Part shown: piece by piece, positions 56,593-64,000 of the stretch
How the letters are laid out: each line of letters opens with the position of its first letter
How positions within the stretch are numbered: the stretch's first letter is position 1
Assembly: GCA_963978905.1 (NCBI GenBank)
Contig: OZ022261.1
Span: 21,759,686 to 21,823,685 of the forward strand
Source: Trichostrongylus colubriformis
Taxonomy: Eukaryota > Nematoda > Chromadorea > Rhabditida > Trichostrongylidae
Reading direction: 5' to 3'
DNA: 64,000 nucleotides
The notes under the pieces: model-generated
What the model was told of the DNA's origin: nothing
Database searches by the model: none
What the model saw: the letters and a program-made list of their open reading frames with translations, nothing else
Made by a program: the position numbers and the translations under genes

Positions 56593-57195
56593 TTGAAACA
56601 TTCACGCAGTCGGAGGAGCGTCGACGACAACGACAACGGGTGCGAACAGTTCACAATAGTCACTCAACCCATTTCATTTCAATACGGAACGAACAAGATA
56701 AACACGCACACACACATGCGCGATTGTGAAAGACAACGTTGCACCGGCATCGTGTCGCGCCATAGCCATCATGACCTGCCCCGATCCCTTCATCGGCTAG
56801 AGCGGAAGCAGCTGATCGCCGAGGGATGGGGACAGGGGATCAGCGCCAAGATCAGTGTTGCCAGCAGCGGTGGTCAGTGTGGTGGGAGGAGTTCAAGAGC
56901 GTTGGCGTCGAAAAAGCGAGGCGACGGCGCGGCCGCTTTGTTCCGAAAATTGTATTGTCGTCATTCGGCAGGTTGTCGGAGCGTTGAGGTCGAACATTGT
57001 AGACAGAAAAAAGTGAACGTCCCCAACAAAAATTATCCCCCGAACACTCTACTGATGTGTTGTGCCCTCCTAAATTGCCGAGCAAATCCCCTACTCCAAC
57101 ATGTCGCACACTTATTAACAATGAGACAGATTGCATTAGACATAAGTCTAGCAGGACAAGCCACTCAAATTCAGCACCGTTCAAGCTTTAGCTAG
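56593..57195 (+). other. long open frame in GC-rich DNA, probably not coding
   Basis: This is the longest open frame in the window (200 codons). The opposite strand is also open for 110 codons across the same stretch, and the peptide has mixed composition (many Arg, His, Cys and Ser) with no domain, signal peptide or splice context. GC-richness and lack of stops explain its length. It may mark a distal regulatory or untranslated exon region of the SoxD gene, which is inference from position. Confidence 0.3.
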
Positions 57196-57741
57196 AGATA
57201 TCGGATCAAATCCGGAAGAAAAATGAGCAAAAACCGAGGTTATAGCGAATTTCAAAATGTTATCAGTGTGTGTGAGTGGCCTTGTATGGAGTAAATAGGG
57301 AAACAATGGCTGGCCGACCTTCAGGCGCACTGCTGGCTAGCGCATGTGTCCTTTGTGCAGTGTTCATGACACTACCTTACCGTCATTGCCGATACTCGGT
57401 AATCACATCAGTAAGATGTCAGTTAAAATCGGCAGACATGCACTTGTGTTTCAATGTTGGCGAAGGAATTCATGGCTGGAGGATGAGAGAGAGCGACGGT
57501 GAGACTTTAGGAACGACGATTGTTTCAGGTGGCGTTTCGAGGCGGCCGTAATCTGCAGAGGTGGTTTTTTCGGGCTGCAACAGTGTCAGCAGCAAATTAC
57601 GCACTGAGTGGCAATGGTATTGTCTAACGGAAGTGTTAGTGAAACAAAAGGCGTCCGAGCGGGATGCGATGACATGATGAGGGCAAACAACGGCGCCGTC
57701 GACGTCGTCTACGATGCCGCCGCCGCCATCGCTGCTACCGT

Positions 57742-57774
57742 CCGTCGTCCATCCGTCGTCCATCCGTCGTCCAT
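57742..57774. repeat. 11-bp tandem repeat, 3 perfect copies
   Basis: The unit CCGTCGTCCAT occurs three times without mismatch, inside a GC-rich block with a GCCGCC run just upstream. On the minus strand it would read as a DDGW-type peptide in a 97-codon frame (57,470-57,763), but no other coding support exists. Confidence 0.95.
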
Positions 57775-58238
57775 CGTTACGTAGAGCTGTCGTCGCCGCT
57801 CCCCAATATGACAGTCATAGGAACGCGCCAGCGCGTGCGCAAGCCAGCAGGCGCCAACGCACCCAACTAGCTTTGTGGCGAGTTAGGCAACAATGCACAT
57901 AAAATAAATTGCATTAAACGTTGTGAGCGGCATCTGAGCCTCAGCACAGAGGGCATCGCAAGCAAACGCACACATTCCATTCAACACACTCCACGCTAAT
58001 CACTCGCATCAACACTGACCGGCTGCCACGGGGGGAGAGGAAGGGAGACGGACGGACGGTGTATGCCATTGGTGTTCCTCAGTCGCTTCAAAATAGAACT
58101 GTTCAAAATTGTTGAATAGAAGGCGAGCTACGAGCAGCATAAGTAAAAGTGGATCCCAACAAGAGATGAGATCTGTGTGGGCATCAGGCTCACATGCTCC
58201 AAGAAAAGAGCGGCATCATTGTTATTTATCTAGCACTA

Positions 58239-58978
58239 CAGGGGTGCCAAAAAATAAAATAATTTTGCTCACGGCTAAGATCCGCCTATTATACAAAACG
58301 AAACGGGAAACGAAAGAGATAAAAGCATTGGGGCAAAATATACTCGAAATGTTCCTCTAGAAACAGGAGCAAGTTGAGACTCACTACTTTCACCTTCATC
58401 AAAATGCGAAACCTTCAGTCGGCGCAGTAGTGCTTCAGAACACCTGCGGTATCAAGGTCCGCTCAAAACAGTGGACTCAGGTTCCGTGGAAGGTCTTTCG
58501 TGGGAAGCTTTAAAAGGACTGGCCCATCGGTTTATGGGAGTCACAGAGTCTTTCTGCTCGGACAACGCTTCTAGGATCCGAAGTATCATTTTTCATGCCT
58601 CAAACCTTCCCCCGGAGGGTTTCGGTAACGGCACGCTGCTTCTTGGAAAGGAGAGCCCCGGGAACCCGGGAAAGGCGGAGTGTTGAAGAGCTCCACCCAA
58701 TATGACTCCTCTTGGGTACCCCGAGTGAACGGACCTTAGCAAGGTTGTGAACGAGGGCGACGAAATTTTGGATTTTGCCCAAATGAGGTGACACATCTTG
58801 TTCACTTGGAACAAGCTCCCGTTCCTGCTCGTGCAGAAGGCTGTTACGGAGAATAATGATAAAGTGAAGTCTGTTCTTTACTGTAGGGATGAAATACCTA
58901 GTCAGACTCTGCTGAAGTTCGACTAAAGTAGGGGTGAAAGTGAAGGAGAAAAATTACTTTATTTTTTGGCAACCCCTG
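58239..58978. mobile_element. 740-bp non-autonomous DNA transposon (TIR element)
   Basis: The left end CAGGGGTGCCAAAAAATAAA and the right end TTTATTTTTTGGCAACCCCTG are inverted repeats of about 36 bases with few mismatches. Each is flanked by TA (58,237-58,238 and 58,979-58,980). TA duplications and a CAG-start indicate the Tc1/mariner superfamily. The interior has no recognisable transposase. It contains small GC-rich palindromic stretches (CCCCCGGAGGG; CCCCGGGAACCCGGG) and overlapping short frames on both strands, so it is probably a MITE or deletion derivative. Confidence 0.82.
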
Positions 58979-58979
58979 T

Positions 58980-61900
58980 AATTCCGAAAAGTGCACCACC
59001 AGGAGTACATTTAATTTATAGTCTTAGAACTATTTTCTCAACCTAACTTGAAGCTCTTGGCCTGTATGCTGAATCTAGTAAATGCTCCATCTACACGAAT
59101 TTTCGCAGAGTCTTCAGGCTACCACAGCAGAAAATTTCTGAAAGCCCCGAATCTTTACCCTGATGTAAATTTTATCATAAAGCTAGTTCCAGCGCTATTA
59201 CAAGCAGTTCCTATACCATACTAACAATATCATTACAAGTAAAGAAAGAGGCGACAGCAAAACGATAGTGTTCAACAGAACAAGAGCTCATAATAAAATC
59301 ACGGAAACTTGCACAAACATGCTCTCGAGGTCTTTGACATGTCCTCTCCTTTAGTAATCAAATCTGCACCGTTGCACCTGTCAGAACTGACGGGCGGGCT
59401 CCAGCACGCATTCGCCTACTTGGATACAGTTGGTGTCCCCTCTTCCTATGTCCACTGTAAAACGTCTCTATCGTCGCCGAATCTGAATCTATCACATTCA
59501 TTTCAGGATAAATCCTACGGGAGCCGTCAGCCGGCGCGGCTACGTAACGCGACTTTCGCGTAATGGGGATGGCATGTTTGCAAGATTAGCAGGTGATGAT
59601 CAGCTAAAGATTATCCCGGCGATGGACAAATAGTCACAATTGGAGACGTCAGGAGAGGCAGGGACACGGATACGCCTAGATGTATCACTAAATGATTGAC
59701 AGGAGATTTATGAATAGTTCTAGCCGTTTTCCTGCATCATGAGATGTACAGTGGATGTGAGAACAAGTAGTGCCTCTTTATGAGAGGCAGGATTGCTTTA
59801 TCAACATAGGGATTCGAAATTTGTAAAGTTCCATTTAAAATGGTAAACGCAATGTAGAAGAGAGGAGGGAGTCAGACGAGAGCCTCAAATATGTAGGGAC
59901 TACAGAGCAAAAAGCTTAGTAGATGTTTCAATAGTCTCCTAAAGTAAGTGGGAGAGCTCAAGCTCAAGGGCTGAAGGATGGGCAAACCTTATTTGTTCAG
60001 AAATCCTCAACAGCAGCATTAATCCCTAGGAAGGAGAAGGATGGGTGGTAAGGGCGACCAAAGTGAAATGAAGAAACGAAGTTAGGGCAGACAGGATATG
60101 CCGAATGGCTAAAGAGGGTGCTAGCGAAGGCAAGTCCGGGCGGTCAAGTGAAAGTGGGTGGCGGTCGGAAACGCGCGCCTTTGTGCCCAAAACACTTGCT
60201 AATCCTGTTTCGGCTTTTTGGGCAGGGAGGGGGCTGGGAGATGGTGGGTGGGTGAAAGCGAATTGTTGCGCAATGGCCCGTTTTCATCGAAAGTGAACCG
60301 GACCGGTAACGCGCAACGGGGCGATCAGCTAACGTCGACTATCCGAACCTGTGCGCAACCATCGCCTCTGGCGACGGTATCGCGGACATCCCCCGCTCCA
60401 TTAACTGCCCGGTGGGAACTGCATGCCAAACCGACACACACACCGAACCCATGTACCCGTTCAGCCATTCACACAATGGATGCAGCCTCTACTTTGGCTT
60501 AGTTGCAAAGTGACGATGATGTCGTCGTTTTTTACGGAATTATATAGAACTACGGCTCCTGCAGCATTTTCAACTCCCCAATTTCCGTGTCAAGCACGCT
60601 GAGCCAGTGATTAAGTGAAGCCCACAGCGCTTGTAGAAAGGTTTTGTTCGACCAGTTCCCCTGCCGATTCAAAGGATGTGCCATATGATCGAGACAAACT
60701 ACGGTAGTGAACATGAACGACTAGCAGCGAGGCTGTAGCTGACGCACGTCTTGATCCATTGTTGCTGCGATTCCCACAGCGGAAGACGTAGCCTCAGGCT
60801 ACGCGCATGCATTATTGAATCCGAGAGCCCATTATTGCTAATATCGCATTCAATAAGACTCAACTCAAACACTTTGTGGCGGAAGAGCAGGGCTCATGGG
60901 GTCAAGATTAATGCTGGTCGATTCCACTATACAAAAAACTTCGCGATATCAGGTGAGAAAGGTATACACGAAAACATGATCTTATAAAGGTCACGGATGA
61001 ACTGGGTGAAGTGAAAGTCGAAAAAGTCAACGGTTGAAGTGACAGCGGAGGGGCCGTCACAGTGATGAAAGCTTCTTAAAGTGTCAGAAGGTGAAAGACG
61101 ACTGAATGATGAAGCCGGCCTATGTCAAAGCGTTTTTACGCCCTCAGCACTTCTTCAGGGACACGACTGGCTCATAGAGCTGCCGCGCACAAACGGTAAA
61201 AGGCCAGATATTTAGTCTGAGTTAATGAGTGGTTCCTGGCGGTGACCCGCGCCGTAGTTGCGCAACGTAGGCACGTGCAATCTGCGTACAGCCGTATCAA
61301 GCGGCCCATGAGAAGCGGACGGAGCGGAGCATCTTCTTCTTCCTTAATAGCACTGACACACACCCACCGTTGAATCGCTTTGTAATTAGGCTCGACGCAA
61401 AAATGCACCGTTATTGCTTTAGACGCCAAGCTACACATCTTTCTGGGACGTTCCACTGTTGGTGGATTCTGAGCACTTTTCCGTTAATTTCCGTTAATTC
61501 GTAATGATGACAAGTGAGTCACTGTAGAAGGCTATCGTGATACGCTATCCTTAGAAAAGTGTAAGCATTAGGGATGTTTGAGCTGCCATAAATCTACGTG
61601 AAAGTCCAAAAGCTCCCCCGAGCATTTAAGACTTTGGAAATGAAGGGCTAAAGAGAAGGGCTGGATACTTACTTCACTATTATGGGACTTGTTGAAAGAA
61701 ATGTCTCGCGTTTTCTGCTACCTCGAGCTCTGCACTCTGAAATCCTTGGGATTGTGATGTTGACTGGAAAGGACGAGTTACCGCTGCACTACGCTGCTGC
61801 ACTTTTTTGTCAAGGTAGCTGTGGGAATAGTATAATCAAGAGAGCATTTGTCTGACTTGACAGTGCAGATATAAATCCGAAAGCACTGGGAAATTCCATA

Positions 61901-62960
61901 AAATTATTTTCTAACTTATTTAATGTTCTACCAGATGATTTCTTAATGTTGTATCAGAAAAACTGTCCTACAGAACATTTATGCCGGTTTATTTTTATGA
62001 ATAGATTCCAAGCATTTGGTGCGGCGGATAAGTTCAGACGGATAGGTTTCTATGTACTTGTTATTCAAGGATATTTTGAGGGAATCGTTCATATTTGGCA
62101 AGGTGAGGGCCATTGCACTCGCGGCACTCTTACTGTGAATGGAGGAGAAGTCAAAGAGAAGAACTGCGCAGAAGGTCGCTGTATCGGCCCCTCTCGCACC
62201 ATAACTAACTTTTTGGAGAGGAATTGTTTATTGTCAATGATAGACATAGGATTATTTGGTAAGCATTCCACATGGCAGCATAGACGGTATTAGCACAAGG
62301 TGAAAAAGCGCAAAGTGAAAATATAACCCTGAAATGCCCGGAACGAGACAGGACTTGGCTGGAGTCGAGATCAAGCCTGCATTCGATCTATTAACCGCGT
62401 AGGATGCAATGTTGTCACGTAACATTGCTTTACAGTTGTCCATGAAGGATCAGAGGAACGAGCAAATGCATGCCGATGTCCCTCTACCATGCTACTTCGA
62501 TAACTTCAAAAATGGATTCAATAATTTGTGCATTTGCTCTCCCTTTGAGGTTTCTAACAAAAAGTGACCAAGGGTCCAATTGCGTGTAATCTTTGAAGAC
62601 ACCTCAACAAAAAAGATTAATCGTTTATAGATATAACTACATGTGAAAAAGGAACAACGGAGATGCCTGCCAAAGGTATAGAACTTCTTATGCAATTCAA
62701 TGCGAGTCAAAGAGCCTCATGAAATTGCGGAATAATCATACTCTTTATGAATGTGCTTCTTGTGAAGAGTAACCGAGTTCTTTATAAAATAAATATAAAA
62801 TTTGTGGATATCATAATATATAGCATGCATTATTTAGTGATTTCTTAGGCATGTCAGTATCGCACAGGCGTGTGGCGCGATGCTCAAAGTTAAGGTTGTT
62901 GCATGTCTCAGGTCGGTCCTGGAGCAAATACTGTGTCTCAGGCCTGGAATGAATCGACAA
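58980..62960. other. intergenic, nothing recognised
   Basis: Open frames at 59,309-59,563 and 60,105-60,502 (both plus) lack domains. Frame 61,946-62,293 (plus, 115 codons) begins in AT-rich sequence; its middle part (near GTLTVNGGEVKEKNCAEGRC) is somewhat protein-like but matches nothing I recognise. Confidence 0.5.
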
Positions 62961-62969
62961 CACGGTAAT

Positions 62970-63067
62970 CGCTTCAGGACCTACCTGTATACTGCCACCC
63001 TAAATTGCACGCATCGAGTCGCAAGCAGCAGGCCTCGAGGCAATTTTCTACCCTAATGACGCTCACC
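62970..63067. repeat. diverged copy of the 33.5-kb foldback family
   Basis: The order of blocks matches the right half of the foldback at 33,640-33,737: TCAGGACCTAC, a CTGTATAC-like block, CCACCCT, CGCATCGAGTCGCA, then TTTTCTACCCTAATGACGCTC. By eye the similarity spans about 100 bases with several small gaps. Confidence 0.55.
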
Positions 63068-63639
63068 TTAGTTCGTGCTTTCTGACTGGGTCATGTCGTT
63101 TTCTGACGTTTATTTCGGAATGGATTCGACATACGTTCTAAGAGATTCGCTGAATCCACCGGAACTCCGGAGTGTAAAGTCCGAAATATGAGACCTCAAG
63201 GTATCGTTGCGCAGATTTCGTAAATTCCAAGGAACCAGAAAGTTTGTACACTTTCCGTGAAAGCGCTGTGCAAGGGCACCAATGGCCTTCTATTCAAGGA
63301 GATAAGCCCTCTGTATGGTGCTCTAAAAGCTACTCGTGTCGTACATCCCGAACGCATGTTCATCATTTGTCTTCTTTACATAAGTAGTTTGAGGCACTAG
63401 CCAAGCAAAGCACGTAGACATGTATACTATATGTGGTACTGAAACAAATGACCTATCGAAGCTGGTTCCTGAGGTCAACCACGGACGAAGAAGCGAAAAT
63501 TCGTCAGCTGTTGACTTGACTCTGTCCGAAACCGACAATACTTATTCTTAGAACATCTCCAATAAATCCATTCAAAATCACAGTAGTATCTGACTCCGAC
63601 ATGGCTTATGCAATGACAAACTGGAACAGGCAATGTGCA

Positions 63640-63890
63640 CTTTTATTATTCTAGACGGGTTCCTGATTCCGGAAGGATGGAATCCTCGGCTGACCTCGGC
63701 CTGAAGCCGACCCAGCACTTGATTTCGGGTAATGCAAGGAGGACGGCAACATCTGCCTGTCTGTCACCTCCATCTGAACGAATTCCGTCTGAATATTTTC
63801 GGTTGAATAAATATAAACAAAATAAAATAAAATAATGCAAAATAGCAACAAAATAATGTAAATAAAGTAATACAAATATTGAATAGTAAA
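63640..63890 (+). mobile_element. possible non-LTR retrotransposon 3' tail
   Basis: A GC-richer, partly open stretch (63,640-63,790) ends abruptly in TTGAATAAATATAAAC followed by tandem AAATA units. That resembles the 3' end of RTE-like retrotransposons in nematodes. No reverse transcriptase coding sequence is present, so the call rests on structure only. Confidence 0.3.
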
Positions 63891-64000
63891 AACAGTGGAA
63901 ATCGAAATACGAATTAGAAAATATTACCCGATCATCAATAGTCTCGAATAATTATCACAGGCAAAAACCACCACCCAGTAAGTTTGGTACAATATTCGTG

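Noticed and set aside
56593..57195. 200-codon open frame, longest in the window, as a real gene
   Set aside because: The opposite strand is also open over much of the same stretch, composition follows the local GC-richness, and no domain or splice context supports it; kept only as a non-coding note.
57470..57763. Minus-strand frame starting with DDGW repeats as an alternative SoxD first exon
   Set aside because: The repeats come from the 11-bp tandem array, and no donor could be shown to join it in phase to the exon at 47,483.

Overview
The window is nematode nuclear DNA, most likely from a strongylid or hookworm-like (clade V) worm. The signs are small exons with GT..TTTCAG-type splice sites, an EGL-13/SoxD transcription factor, a maT-type mariner relative, long poly-G/poly-C tracts, and many short foldback repeats in AT-biased DNA. 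There are no prokaryotic operons, rRNA genes, convincing tRNAs or CRISPR arrays.

Only two genes can be assembled with confidence, and both close perfectly in frame. (1) Positions 17,823-28,461, plus strand: a 14-exon gene for a 518-residue secreted, probably GPI-anchored protein of the Skeletor/Knickkopf family. It has two DM13 domains and a C-terminal cupredoxin-like module, but the DOMON domain normally between them is not visible. (2) Positions 40,782-47,483, minus strand: a 12-exon gene for a 485-residue SoxD HMG-box transcription factor, orthologous to C. elegans egl-13 and vertebrate SOX5/6/13. It carries a glutamine-rich coiled coil, a CtBP-type PLNLT motif, a SUMO-type VKTE motif and a complete SoxD HMG box split over three exons. 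The two genes converge, with about 12 kb between their stop codons.

The rest is gene-poor. Positions 1-17,800 hold scattered repeats and no gene I can support. Positions 28.5-40.7 kb contain foldback repeats, an unidentified cluster of exon-like stretches (34.1-36.0 kb), isolated open stretches at 30.1-30.6, 36.7-37.1 and 38.8-39.1 kb, and the SoxD 3' UTR. The 16 kb upstream of SoxD (47.5-64 kb) holds a 525-bp internally deleted maT/mariner element (DD37D), a 740-bp TIR element with TA duplications, a GC-rich 125-bp palindrome built on a 17-bp tandem repeat, microsatellites, and a possible non-LTR retrotransposon tail. Part of this 16 kb is likely to be the SoxD cis-regulatory domain, but that is inference.

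The two genes have no obvious functional link: one is an extracellular matrix/cuticle-type protein and the other a nuclear developmental regulator. The most interesting observations are the DOMON-less Skeletor-like protein with a degenerate copper-type motif, the co-repressor motifs in SoxD (including an N-terminus resembling the FOG/SALL NuRD-binding motif), the perfect GC-rich palindrome, and a foldback family with diverged copies at 8.3, 33.6 and 63.0 kb.
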